Positions 43,134 through 53,731 of a stretch of DNA of 64,000 bases are shown here, one piece after another. The first letter of the stretch is position 1. Each line of letters starts with the position of its first letter. The DNA lies in contig JAPTHN010000001.1 of assembly GCA_026936325.1 (NCBI GenBank), positions 78,871,380 through 78,935,379 of the forward strand. The letters are read 5' to 3'. This stretch comes from Platynereis dumerilii. Lineage: Eukaryota > Annelida > Polychaeta > Phyllodocida > Nereididae. Made by a program: the position numbers and the translations under genes. The notes under the pieces are model-generated. The model did not search any database and was not told the origin of the DNA. It saw nothing but the letters and a program-made list of their open reading frames with translations.

Positions 43134-44113
43134 ACCTTCAGCGAACGAAGTTCGAAGAAGGTATTGTAATCACTTGGGTAAAAATGCTGTCCGTCCGCCG
43201 GTCGGGCGGCGGGCGGATAGATCGTTTCCGGCCCGGCACTCAGCCTCTATTGAATGTATGGGGATGAAATTTGGTACACATCTAGCCTGTATGGTCTAGT
43301 TGTGCCTTTTGATGGTCTGATGAATAGATCTTAAATACTTTTTGAAATAATTAACAAAATATAAAAATATTATTTTTTTCGTTTCCGGGCCAAGGCTCGG
43401 ACACTATTGCATATGCATGGATGAAATTTGGTACACACGTGGCCTATATGGTCTAGTTGTGCCTTTTGATCGTCTCATTGACAGATATTCTATACTTTCT
43501 GAAAAAATGAGAAAAGATATAAAAACATATTTTTTTTGTTTTTTGGGCTAAGACTCGCTCACTATTGGATGTACATGGACAAACTTTGGTACACATATGG
43601 TCAATATGGTCTAGTTGTGCCTTTTGAAAGGTCTGATGGAAAATATTATATACTTTTTCAAATATTGAAAAAAACATTAAAATTATTATTTTTGTTTCTG
43701 GCCCAACATCCGGTCACTATTCCATATACATGGATGAAGTTTGGTACACATATGGCTTGTATGGTCTAGTTGTGCCTTTTCATGGTCTGACAGATGGCTA
43801 TTCTATAGTTTTTTTAATATTGAGAAAAAATATTTAAAAGAATTTTTTTAATATCGGAGCCAAAACTTCCCCACTATTGCATATACAGTAATGCATTTTT
43901 CTAAACAAATCACCTATGCAATTAATTTAGCAGTGCTTTTTGATGCGTATAACACTTAATGAATCATTGGAAAAATAGAGATAATGGGAGGCCACTATTC
44001 GACCGCTATTGCTTACCTATAAGCAATTTCGTAAACGCACCAATTTTATGATATTATTGTAATCTTCTAAAGGTGTTATTCGCTGAAGGTTTGCTGCTGC
44101 GCAGCCTATGTTT
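43134..44113 (+). mobile_element. Compact Helentron/HINE-like element (X2), 980 bp
   Basis: The left end is ACCTTCAGCGAACGAAGTTC, itself a hairpin closing with GAAGAAGGT, then a CCGTCCGCCGG-rich tract. About five 152-160-bp tandem units follow, with landmark GATGAAATTTGGTACACA near 43263, 43421, 43573, 43729 and 43889. The right end is TTCGCTGAAGGT followed by TTGCTGCTGCGCAGCCTATG and TTT, with a GCTGCGCAGC hairpin. Left and right share only the 12-bp inverted ACCTTCAGCGAA. Asymmetric ends, a 3' hairpin and internal tandem repeats are the HINE layout. Non-coding. Confidence 0.65.
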
Positions 44114-44149
44114 AGAATTAACTGTCACTGTTATTGGACTGACGCTACC

Positions 44150-44400
44150 CAGGGGCACATCTATGTTGCAGTTATGTTGTGACAACGTTGCAATATTGGT
44201 GTAAATTACATAGAATTGTATGGTAGAAATGATGATTGTTTCAATTTTGTGAAGCAACGTCAGGATATGACTTTTTAAAGCATGTATGTCATGGTAACAG
44301 TTTAACAACATTGAAAAAATGTTAATGCATGTTGTTGAACAAAAACTATTTCTGCCGTGCGAACCCTCCACTACATTATAATTAGTAATGTGTTTACGTA
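44150..44400 (+). repeat. Dispersed repeat with CAACATTG-type motifs, copy 2
   Basis: Shares TAGAATTgTATGG, TTTTGTGAAGCAACGT and AACAACATTG landmarks, in the same order and orientation, with 4040-4310. Confidence 0.4.
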
Positions 44401-44782
44401 TTGTGCCCCTTGGGTTAGAACTATGTTGCCACGTGTATTTTATTATGGTCGGTAAGATTTGCACACGTTAGACAGGTGACATGCGTGTTTTCAAAGCATG
44501 CACGAGGGTTGTTCACTGTCCGGAACCAGAATAGGACAGCTTTACTCCAGCAGGATACAGTTTGTCGTGTGGTGCCAAACAAGCGACCCATGTACTTCCC
44601 ACCGTTGCGGGAGTAGCCGGAAACAGAATTTGCAAGGCCGCAGATTAACACCTTTCGGCAAACATGAGGGTCGAGAGACGGGCGTGTTCAGAAACAAATC
44701 CTCGTAACCCATGTGACACGAGCTATATACATGTGCAACCTTTCCGAAAACAACCTGTAAATTTTAATTTTCAGTCAGCTCA

Positions 44783-45644
44783 AATGATTGAGTGCGATGG
44801 TTGTACAATTCCTTTGAGCTAACATTGCTTGCTGTTTTAAGTTATGATAATCCAGATGTCTGTTATCATATCTATAATTAAAATGATAGCGTACGGGATT
44901 TATCTCAAGTTATAGTGATTGCCTCATCTTCTAATTCGGTCAGCACATTCCTCGGCATATTAAGGCAGAACTCTCCCCTTTTCAGACCCATCCAAGTCTT
45001 CTACATGTCCTAATTGATAGTAATTACATTTTTACGTAGCAGACGATCAAACAGCTCTGTCATTCCAATCAGAACACACAGTGCCTCTCACATGCAATTC
45101 TGAGATGCCACCTATCGTTTATGTATAATACTATAGTATTCAACAACTATAGTATTCAACAACTTCTGAAAAATTCATTATGTTCAACCATGGATCTCTT
45201 CTCTTCCGTTTCCTTACAATCTACGGGTATACTCTCATGCACTATTGATTAATTGACAGGCAACTTCTTATAAAAATGCATATATATCTCTTATCTATTG
45301 ATCAGTCTATATGGGCCCAACAAATTTTACCATCAACAGTTTTCCTGCTCTCTTCTGTCCCCTTCCACGTCCAATCTACGGGGATTAACCATTTATTACG
45401 CAAAAACATTACTATGATATCACTAACACTTCCCATCTATATCATTACATTCTCTGGCTGTCTCGGCCCTATCAATCAATCCAGGCCTTGCCTGTCTATC
45501 TTTCTCTTTATCTAAATCTATCTATTTCATTGTGTTCTATTTTGTTACCTCCAATCTCCGGGCAACTTACTAGTATAACTTAAAACAACAAGCGATGTCG
45601 GCTCAAAGGAATTGTGCATTGTGCAACCATCTCACTCAATCATT
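44783..45644. mobile_element. 862-bp element with 70-bp terminal inverted repeats
   Basis: AATGATTGAGTGCGATGGTT, then ACAATTCCTTTGAGC, CATTGCTTGCTGTTTTAAGT on the left, is mirrored at the right (ACTTAAAACAACAAGCGATG, GCTCAAAGGAATTGT, AACCATCTCACTCAATCATT). The interior is AT-rich and non-coding, with a duplicated ACTATAGTATTCAACAACT near 45140. Target duplications are unclear. Family unknown. Confidence 0.65.
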
Positions 45645-45645
45645 A

Positions 45646-46454
45646 CAGCGACGCACTTTGATAAAGAAAAAATGAGGATCAGTTCGCTGTGAAAAATGCA
45701 CTTTGTGATTCATGATAATTGATGAAGTGTCATCTTCTATACTTTCAACATGGGAAACATAGAGGCAGTTTGATTAGTCATGATCAAGAGAAGGCCATTT
45801 GACTTTTCATAACTGATTTTGGATTGAAAATAAGATGCATGATCCTTTTGTTTGGCTGTTACCAACAAGAGGGATAAGTCTCCTTAAATCAAATTAACAT
45901 TGAAAGTATTGGGTATGATCATGACGAATCATCTGTATGATGACACACAAAGTGCCATTTTCACAATGCGACAGTACACTCTATTTCGGTATCAAAGTGC
46001 ATCGCTGTAAAGCTCAACCAAAATTCAAGTGTTTTGGAATCAGAAGTCACCAGTTTCATTTTTTGACTCCACCTGCCAACTTCACTTTACAGCCAAAAAC
46101 TTTCATATAGAATTAGAGTGGACTGTGGCACCGTGAAAATGGCGCCTCGTATGTCATCATGCTGATGATTTGTCATGATCAACCCCAATACTTTCAATGT
46201 TTAATTTGATTGAAGGAGACTTATTCCACTTGTTGGTGACAGCCAAACGAAAGGATTATGCATCTGATTTTCACTCTAAAATCCGTTATGGGAAGTCAAA
46301 TGGCTTTCTCTTGATCATGATTAATCAAACAGCCTCTATGTTTCCCATGTTGAAAGCAGAGTAGATGACGCTTCATCGGCTATCATGAGTCACAAAATGC
46401 CATTTTCGCAGTGCCACAGTCCACTTTAATTCTATATCAAAGTGTTTTGCTGCC
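45646..46454. mobile_element. Foldback element: two 340-bp copies in inverted orientation
   Basis: 45646-46014 and 46110-46454 are diverged inverted copies. Shared landmarks include CAACATGGGAAACATAGAGG, CATGATCAAGAGAA, TTTGGCTGT, ACCAACAAG, ATAAGTCTCCTT and TTGAAAGTATTGGG. Outer ends CAGCGACGCACTTTGATA and CAGCAAAACACTTTGATA are inverted. It starts one base after the preceding element, so the two may be a composite. Open frames across it are incidental. Confidence 0.75.
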
Positions 46455-47405
46455 ATATCTTAGACGTCAACTCCACCTGATAACCTGCAACTTCAAAGCC
46501 TTGGAAAAGTTAATTATTTCATTCTTCATTTTTCTGTCACCTCAGTGTGCATGTTTATTGTGTGTCATCATCAATGACATCAGTACATATTATGATGCTC
46601 TCCAGGCAGTCAGTTCTTATAACATATGTCATAATTTCTCAACATTCACAGCTGTTATATCTGCACACCCTGCTGGGGCCCCTAAACTAACTCAGCCCCC
46701 CTCCGCTGAAGTGCTCCAACCTAAACACCCCTATGATCTGCAGGGGAAGTCCCTAGAATTACATTACCCTCCTGCACCCCTGCAGTTGAGTGGGGGAGTG
46801 CTATATGGGGCAGACTGACCTGAGCTCTAGAGCAACAGACTAGACAGGCATCGTAGTCTGTTGAACTGTTTTTGCTGTAGAGTTTCTCATCATTTAGGAA
46901 TTTGGAACTTTAAAGGATTAATGTTTTGCTATTAGTGGCACTCATCAGCTGAGAGAGATATATTTGGACTGCATTCATATTTGGATATTGTTTCTCTTTT
47001 TGAGACCTTGCAGGATCAGAGAACTTTAAAATATCACTCTGTTATTAGTGTGTTACTCTGTGAGTCTGGTGCTGGCTCAGAAAAAAAGGTGAAAAAACAC
47101 AGGAATCATAAATTTCAAAACATCACTGTGTAGTCTGGTACCCGAGTCTGGTAGACCTGTCACCTCACAGGAAATTTATGATTACCATCTCAATATTGCT
47201 CATCATATGACATAAATAATCTGGGATTATAATTGGAGGATTACTGTTTGTGCCTAAATCATCATTTTATGAAGTTGAACTATTCAGGTATTTACAATCT
47301 TAGCCCCCCAAGAAGTTTTTTGACTTGTCTCATCTAATCCAAGGAACTTGAGGACTACAGATCTACATCCAGATCTTTGTAGATCATCAACTGTCAACAC
47401 TTATC
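46455..47405. other. Upstream region of the DFPase-like exon
   Basis: Contains GC-richer sequence at 46660-46830 and no second exon that I recognise. Promoter and transcription start could not be placed. ATG at 47406 lies in a TTATCATGG context with no clear acceptor just upstream, so this exon is plausibly the first. Confidence 0.35.
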
Positions 47406-47627
47406 ATGGCTGAGGCTAATGCTACTGGAGAAAAACCAGCAAAGCGAATTGAAGATGGAGTGAAAGTGATCAATACAAATTTCACATCTTTGGTGACTGG
47501 TCTATGTGGTGCCCAAGGACTGAAGTATGACAAATCTGGGAAACTTTTCATGGTCACCCCTTTCAGGGAGGTGGAAGGAGGAGGGGTGTCAGGGCAGGTC
47601 ATCACTGTGGATGTTGCTGATGCAAAG
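47406..47627 (+). CDS. First coding exon of a DFPase/SMP-30-type beta-propeller protein
   Basis: The exon encodes 74 residues from ATG and ends exactly between codons at a GTGAGA donor (47628), a phase-0 intron. FTSLVTGLCGAQGLKYDKSG, then KLFMVTPFREVEGGGVSG and QVITVDVADAK, follow the first blade of squid diisopropyl-fluorophosphatase and related calcium-dependent lactonase/phosphotriesterase propellers (recalled pattern: GAEGP-x-FD-K, FY-x-VAPE-x-E, G-E-I-x-R-ID). The protein is probably cytosolic, as no signal peptide is present. In squid DFPase the Glu of GAEG is a ligand of the catalytic calcium; here it is Gln (residue 37). The remaining exons should lie downstream on the plus strand; I could not find the next one, and much of the following sequence is mobile elements. 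Confidence 0.62.
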
Positions 47628-48396
47628 GTGAGAATTATGATGTGATTTCAAATAACTTCTCAATTTTGAAATTGGTGTACAAATCTAGTATTAACTTGTG
47701 AGAATGACCCTTCTGCAGACATACAGTGAACTTTCGTGGAGAAATAATGGGGAGATTGTTTTTGAAACTACAATGTTATTGGGTTCTATAGCTCGTTCTT
47801 ATCGTAATAAACTGAAACTGTTGATTGTTTGGTAACTGTATATATTAAGTTTTTACTTAGTCAAAATTTGGAAACTCATTTTTAAAATGTTCATTTATCC
47901 AAGACTTATTTTAGTTAGGTAATTAAAGTTTCCATATTTGTACACACATGCTCAGCCATTACAAAATGTGCTGAGGTATGAAATACCAGTCTTCCACAAA
48001 TATCAGACATATTGCAAGCAGATGGCAATGAGTTGCATGTAGGTTTGTGGGCATTTATAAACAATCACAAAAAAGTAGGTGTTGAACATGGTTTTTTGCT
48101 ATAATCCACTACTGGAAAAAACATTACTATATCCTACCTAATGTACCTTTTTTAGTTTCTTTTAAACTGTGTTATGAAATATTTATACACACAGACAATA
48201 TTCTGAAATGACATGACTATAATACTGTCTCAATACTCCAGGTCAAGATGTACATGCACTGAACAATAGCCAACATTTTTCTCATTGTGTGGTAGAACAT
48301 GGAATTGTACACGTTGTCGAGAAGTGAATTGTGTTTGAAGTTTTTTTGAAGTTGTTTGCTTAGGGCAATGGCAAAATATACATCTGTGGCCATAGT
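47628..48396. other. Intron of the DFPase-like gene, nothing further recognised
   Basis: Begins with the GTGAGA donor. AT-rich, with no repeat or exon recognised. Confidence 0.4.
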
Positions 48397-48735
48397 CCAG
48401 GAGCTTATGGGGATAATTGTGCATATTTGTCTACAAGCGTGAAATTTGGCACAAATGATGCTGAGGGTATATAGATTCAAATTTTTGAGGGCGCCGGAGT
48501 GGGCGCTCGTCGGGGTTGCCATAGCAACAAATTCAAAATGGCCGCCGCTCGATATCTAATTTTGAGTATAACTCGGTAACAAAAAGTCATAGAATTGCAA
48601 ATAATAGGTCTAAATATATGTTTTTGATACCAGAGATTCTGATTCTGCCATTATTTTTCATGTCAAACACATACTTTGGTCTATAGAGCCAAAATTACCT
48701 GTATATTGGGGTTATAGAGCTTATTTTATGAAAAT
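48397..48735 (+). repeat. 340-bp inverted repeat, left copy
   Basis: TAGTCCAGGAGCTTATGGGG, GTCTACAAGCGTGAAATTT, GGGTATATAGATTCAAATTT, GTTGCCATAGCAACAAATTC, AAAATGGCCGCCG and TATAGAGCCAAAATTACC appear in reverse complement at 57950-58298. The pair encloses 9.2 kb including the complete LINE. An RFX-like GTTGCCATAGCAAC is at 48519-48532. Confidence 0.8.
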
Positions 48736-51269
48736 TCACTACAAATCTTCAGCTTAAACTATGGCAAATTGTTCCTTGTAGCAATCAAGTTTGGACAAGA
48801 AAAATAAAGACCAGCTTTATGTAATAGAAATAGATCAACATATCTTCTGTACAATGATACCAAAGTAACCAAACAAATGTTGCAGAAATGGGTATTGTTA
48901 ATGCAGCTGCCTTACGCACACCTACAGGTTCTTTTGCGCATATAGTCCTCTCTTTCAAACGAAATCTTTCAAATCCATAGCCCTACAAGTTGTATGCCAA
49001 TAATTCACATGGTATACCAATAGAAACCTGTTGCTGTTTCAAGTATTGGCCAGTTTGAAATCTATGATGTACTTACCCTTTCTTGTTTGCCATCCCTTTC
49101 CATTGAAATCTTGCGATTGATTTGAGGAAAGACTTGTTTGCGGTTACAACCTTTATTTGTGCTCAAGCATAAATGATTCTTGGGTATATATCTGAGGCAG
49201 TCTGAGATCAGACTGCTCGTCCCAAAATCACCACATCATAACTCTCAAATTTTGGAATGCTCCTAACAGATGGAAGTCCAATGGGAAGAAGAAAACAAAA
49301 AATATTGTGCAAGCGTGGGGAGCAGTCTGATACATAGCGAGCAGTCTGATACAATTCAGCATGAATTGCAGTCCTTAGAGGGGGGAAAATAGAAAGCCAA
49401 ATGAATAGGTGAAATAATGTGACGTTGCCAAGTTGACTGTCAGAAACTGATGTGATCAGTTTCCAAGGGTGAGTTTGGGGACTATTTTCATCAGTGTAAT
49501 AATTAAATGGTTAAAAGACAAGCAGACTGTATATTCATTGCATATTAATGCTTAATTGTAAACAGGTGTGACAAATTAATGACCCTTTTCCTTTATTTTT
49601 CCTTTATTTTAATTTATAATCTTAAATGCTTTTTACCATTCACTAATTTTGTCATTTGTATGGTATCTCACTGTCTGATTTAATGGCTCATGGACAGTTG
49701 CATAGTATTCTTCCTCTTATACATTGATCTATTTGCTTTCCCAAGACAAACCGATGGTGGAGGTTTGTTGGTCAGAGGGACGGGACTGACAGGGATACTA
49801 CAAAGAGATTTTAGTTTCTTCTTGTGCACAGACTGGCATGTTTCATTGACTTTTGCCAACCCACATCCCACAAATCTTGAAATTATTTGCTTGGAATGTC
49901 AAGACAATATTCACTTGTGGAGGATTAGTTTTCAAAAGGACCAAGGTATCAGTAATTCTCCTACATGTAAGGTGACTAAGGATGCTGCTATTCCAATACC
50001 GAAGGAAGAGGAAATTCTCACACTGTAGACAAGCATGGAAGAAGGTAGGATGGTAAGTGCAGCCCTGTAACCCCCATTCTGGGCACAAGGGTTGATTGAT
50101 GAGATGGGAGAGAGAGCGGGAGTCCTCAACATGATACACATTTACCCCACCAATGCCATTCCTCTGGCCAGGCTCAGTTAGACACTAGTTTGATATGTAC
50201 CAGTTTTAGTACAAAATTTACAAGCTCAAACTTAAGTCAGGCCAAGTTCAAATGCAAATCCAATAGCATTTACCACCATTCCACTGTTTAACACTTCTTT
50301 GTGTGACTTTCTGAATGTAGATGACAAGGAATAGCCTCAATGTTCATTATTGAGCTACAGATAAAAAAGCTGCAACATGCAATTTTAGTTATCCCTGGCA
50401 AGACACTGGTGGTCCATTTCACATGACTGGAATACTTTGGAAAGGACAATCATCAATTTATAAAAAAACCACTGTATGCCTTTCACCAATCAGCCCTGAG
50501 GTTGTTGGGATGCTGTTCACCGTAGTTCTTACCTTGCACAACTTCCCTAGTGACAGCTTCAAGATGTTTGTTCGTCAATGTACTGGTAGGACTCTCCAAA
50601 CTTACATTTGAGATGAACAAACACAGGCATTGTGGGAATTGCAGCCAATGTTTCAGACAATAAACAAAAAGAGGTACACATTTTCCTGATGAATATAGAA
50701 GTCAAAAGTTTTTCTTTTATTCAACAGACAAGATCTTGATGAAACACTACTAGGCAGCACTAATTTCAAGATTGTCTTGTCAAAAACAATCTTCTTGGGT
50801 CTTTCAACTCCAACCAGCTATCACTTTCAGGCACAAAAACCCCACTTCCCTTATCTAAGTTATCTTCTACAATCTACATGTAGCAGGTAATAAAACAGCT
50901 AGCCTACCACTCTACCAGTGTGTGAACTTCGCACAGTGAAAAAGTGGTAGGCCTACAATGGTCCCTGTGTTATAGGACCGCTTCTTCTTCTGCATGAGTC
51001 AGGCGGTCTCTCGTGTACTTGAATTCTCTTGGAACTGGCAGAAACATATGTGACATTCCAGCAAATTAAACTTGTGCCAAACTTGGCCAAGCCAAATGTT
51101 TGGTCACTTGGTGTTTTCCTTCATGCTTCATTTGTGTGCGAGATGATTTTCTTTGGTATTGCCTGTTGGTCAGATTAGGAGAATTGTCCTCCAGTTATAT
51201 ACCATGATCTTTCTGAAGAATGATCCATCAGAATTCTGTGTAGTTTTGACATAACATATTGACTATGTA
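48736..51269. other. Spacer, nothing recognised
   Basis: An open frame of 112 codons at 49690-50028 and several shorter ones show no motif or convincing splice context. No repeat or RNA gene was recognised. Confidence 0.4.
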
Positions 51270-51480
51270 ATGAGTTCCCTGTGATTGAATGGTTTAGAGG
51301 GCTTGATAGTGCATACACAGGTTTCAAGAGTTTAGGTTCGAACCCCAACCCTTGAACTTTATTCGAAGCCCATGAGATATTAGATGGAGTGTTCTATTCT
51401 GGGGCTACTCAATTACCCTGGACACCACTGATTTTTGAGCATGACTCCTAGTCTTCTCATCACTCATCAATCATCATGCA
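51270..51480 (+). mobile_element. tRNA-derived SINE
   Basis: TGGTTTAGAGGGC (A-box-like) is followed about 40 nt later by a perfect B box GGTTCGAACCC. The body ends in ATCACTCATCAATCATCATG, an ATC-rich tail. The head differs from the S1 family. Confidence 0.5.
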
Positions 51481-51834
51481 TAAAGCAATCACCAAAAGTG
51501 ATGGTGCTATGGCAGGGAACCTTGAGCAATGTCCTCTTGTCCCCTGCCCATGGGTACTGCACTGTGGCTGCCCTGAGCAGTTGGTAGGCTCTCCACAAAG
51601 TCCATGTGCCACATGTTGGAACATAATAAGAAACTCTGACTGACAGCAGTCTGCTGTAGAGGCAGATGAGCTGGCGAGGCTGCAGACTGAAGATATTCAC
51701 ATCGAATTGGGTAAGGAATTGGCATCTGGGGCACTAGGGCAGTTTCCTTTCAGGTCCGCGCTCAGAACTGCACAAAAAGCACTTAGAAAAGTTCCTTGAT
51801 CTTTCCTGAGTTAGGATACGCCAACAGACTGCCA

Positions 51835-52000
51835 TTGAAAAGACTGTCCATTGAGCGATGAGGCTCCGTAGTTGGGGTGCTGGCAGCTGGCATGTCCCAA
51901 TATGAGGTTGCACGTCAGACGGGCTGCTCCCAGCCAGCAATAGGCAAGCTCATGACAAGTTTGGTCTAACAGGCTGAATGAAAAACCTTCCAAAGCCAGG
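51835..52000 (+). pseudogene. Tc1-like transposase remnant, amino-terminal part
   Basis: One frame reads GVLAAGMSQYEVARQTGCSQ then PAIGKLM, the first helix-turn-helix of Tc1-type transposases (recalled pattern: G-x-L-x-A-G-M-S-Q-x-x-V-A, then S-x-x-T-I-x-R-L). Stops interrupt it. It runs straight into the complete LINE inserted at 52001, and the protein resumes at 57468. Confidence 0.7.
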
Positions 52001-52540
52001 TGCCCCCGCAGGTCTCGGGCCTCCTCGTGGCGGTGGGTGGTAACACTATTGGTGAAATCCTGTATCCTTAGTGGCCAACACGGGACAGTGCGCTTGCACA
52101 CGTCTCCCCGACGGAAATGGGGCAGCCTGTTTGCCGTGGGTTGCGATCCGTGTCGGAGGATGAAGGGGTCCTGGTAGTTGAGTTGGGTGGGACTAAGTTG
52201 GTCCCTCCCATACAATACACTACTTTGGCCTGGATTTCTCCTAGACGGGAGGCTGGATTGGCCCGGTCCAGTCAATCGGCTTGTCATGTTCAGCCAATGA
52301 GGTTCCTGCCCTGATTGGCCATGGCTTATGGGTCAATCAAGGAAGTTTATGAAACGGATATTTGCCTGCCATGATTATTGATATCGTGACTGAGGCTATA
52401 TTGCTGACGTATTCTTCTACGAGTATATCCTCCTTGTATCCCTGGGACTGGGTACTGGGCACAGCCCTACCCAAATTAGTCTCCCCTTGTTGGGCTCCGT
52501 GGTGGGTGGGGAGCATGGGGGATGAATTACACAATTTATT
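52001..52540 (+). promoter_or_regulatory. LINE B 5' untranslated region and probable internal promoter
   Basis: The first 46 bp are identical to the start of the half-LINE at 39941, and about 100 bp are strongly similar, although the two ORF1 proteins have diverged widely. Preservation at the extreme 5' end fits an internal promoter or RNA structure needed for transposition. No TATA box is present, as is usual for LINEs. Confidence 0.5.
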
Positions 52541-53731
52541 ATGGCTACTTCTCACCAACACATCAGCCACTATCAAGTCATCAAAGCTAGAGAAGGCACT
52601 ATCAGCCAATTGTCAGCATATGTGATTAATAAGACCATCAACAACCTGATTGGCAAACCTGACAGTATCAGAAGACTGCAGGACGGAACAATTCTCATCC
52701 ACACAACAAATGATGACCAATCCTTGAAACTGCAAGAGCTCAAAAAGATAGCTGACAGAAACGTCATTGTAGAACCACATCGAACCCTGAACACTTGCAA
52801 GGGGGTGGTCAGCTCTCATGAGAGTAGGACCTGTTCTGATGACGAACTCCTCCAGTGGTTCTCTGAGGAAACTACGGTTACCGAATTCAAAAGAATTGGA
52901 AAACAGGACCAGAACGAACTTCTTGTGCTAACTTTTAAAGGCACTAAACTTCCAAGCTCGGTGTGGGTTACATATGAGCTATGCAAGGTTCGACCTTACA
53001 TACCTAACCCACGCCGATGCTATCAATGCCAGCGTTTTGGACACCTTAGTAGATGGTGTAAGCATCAAGAAATATGTGGACACTGCGGTGCTGGGGACCA
53101 TACCCACTCCAAGGAGAACCCATGTACCGCAACTCCTTACTGCGTCAACTGCAAACAGGCACACCCATCTTATAGCAAAAATTGCAAAGAATGGCTTAAG
53201 CAGAAGGAGATCCTCAAATTGAAAACAAACAAGGCAATATCTTTCCCTGAGGCAAGGCGACTGGTGGAGCAGCGTCCTGGCACCCACAGTTATGCGGAAA
53301 TAGCAGGATACCCCAGTCCCAAGCAAAATTCATCACCAAGAACAAAGATTCAGCTAGAAGGACACTTCATCAACAAATCCCAACAACAACACACAGAAAT
53401 CTCAGAACATCGTGACAGCGGCACTGAAGACAACATGGAACCTCCTATCACACAACAAACACCCTCCCACACAAACTCTAGAGATCTTCCTCCTGGACCT
53501 AGTACATCTGGGGCAGAACCTTCCCCTAAGAGACCTCCAAGAGGGACCAACACTGCATCATCTCGGAAACGATCATCTGAAAACAAACCTCAGAACACCC
53601 ATCAATCATCGTCGCATTCGCCCAAATCAATGTCTCCTGCAAGGAAAAAGTCTTCCTTGCCGTCCTTAGCACAAAAAATTTTCAAACCTTCGCTTAACAG
53701 AGACTTTACAAAAGGCCCTAAACACAAATAA
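52541..53731 (+). CDS. LINE B ORF1, gag-like nucleic-acid-binding protein, 396 aa
   Basis: ORF1p coats the element's RNA and assists reverse transcription. Residues about 30-130 form a module with IGKPDSIRRLQDGTILI, LQELKKIADRNVIVEPHR and ESRTCSDDELLQWF, probably RRM-like by analogy with other I-type gag proteins. Three cysteine/histidine knuckles follow: CYQCQRFGHLSRWC (residues 160-173), CGHCGAGDHTHSKENPC and CVNCKQAHPSYSKNC. A conserved KQKEILKLKTNKAISFPEAR segment is shared with the half-LINE protein. The rest is a proline-, serine- and lysine-rich tail. The stop codon TAA overlaps the ORF2 start by one base in TAATG. The first ATG (52541) is the natural start. Confidence 0.88.
   Translation: MATSHQHISHYQVIKAREGTISQLSAYVINKTINNLIGKPDSIRRLQDGTILIHTTNDDQSLKLQELKKIADRNVIVEPHRTLNTCKGVVSSHESRTCSDDELLQWFSEETTVTEFKRIGKQDQNELLVLTFKGTKLPSSVWVTYELCKVRPYIPNPRRCYQCQRFGHLSRWCKHQEICGHCGAGDHTHSKENPCTATPYCVNCKQAHPSYSKNCKEWLKQKEILKLKTNKAISFPEARRLVEQRPGTHSYAEIAGYPSPKQNSSPRTKIQLEGHFINKSQQQHTEISEHRDSGTEDNMEPPITQQTPSHTNSRDLPPGPSTSGAEPSPKRPPRGTNTASSRKRSSENKPQNTHQSSSHSPKSMSPARKKSSLPSLAQKIFKPSLNRDFTKGPKHK

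Noticed and set aside
46411-46818. 135-codon open frame
   Set aside because: Its first part overlaps the inverted foldback repeat and the rest has no recognisable motif.
49690-50028. 112-codon open frame tested as the next DFPase-like exon
   Set aside because: It has none of the second-blade landmarks expected (such as G-C-Q-C-D or a V-A-D-M-R-like segment).
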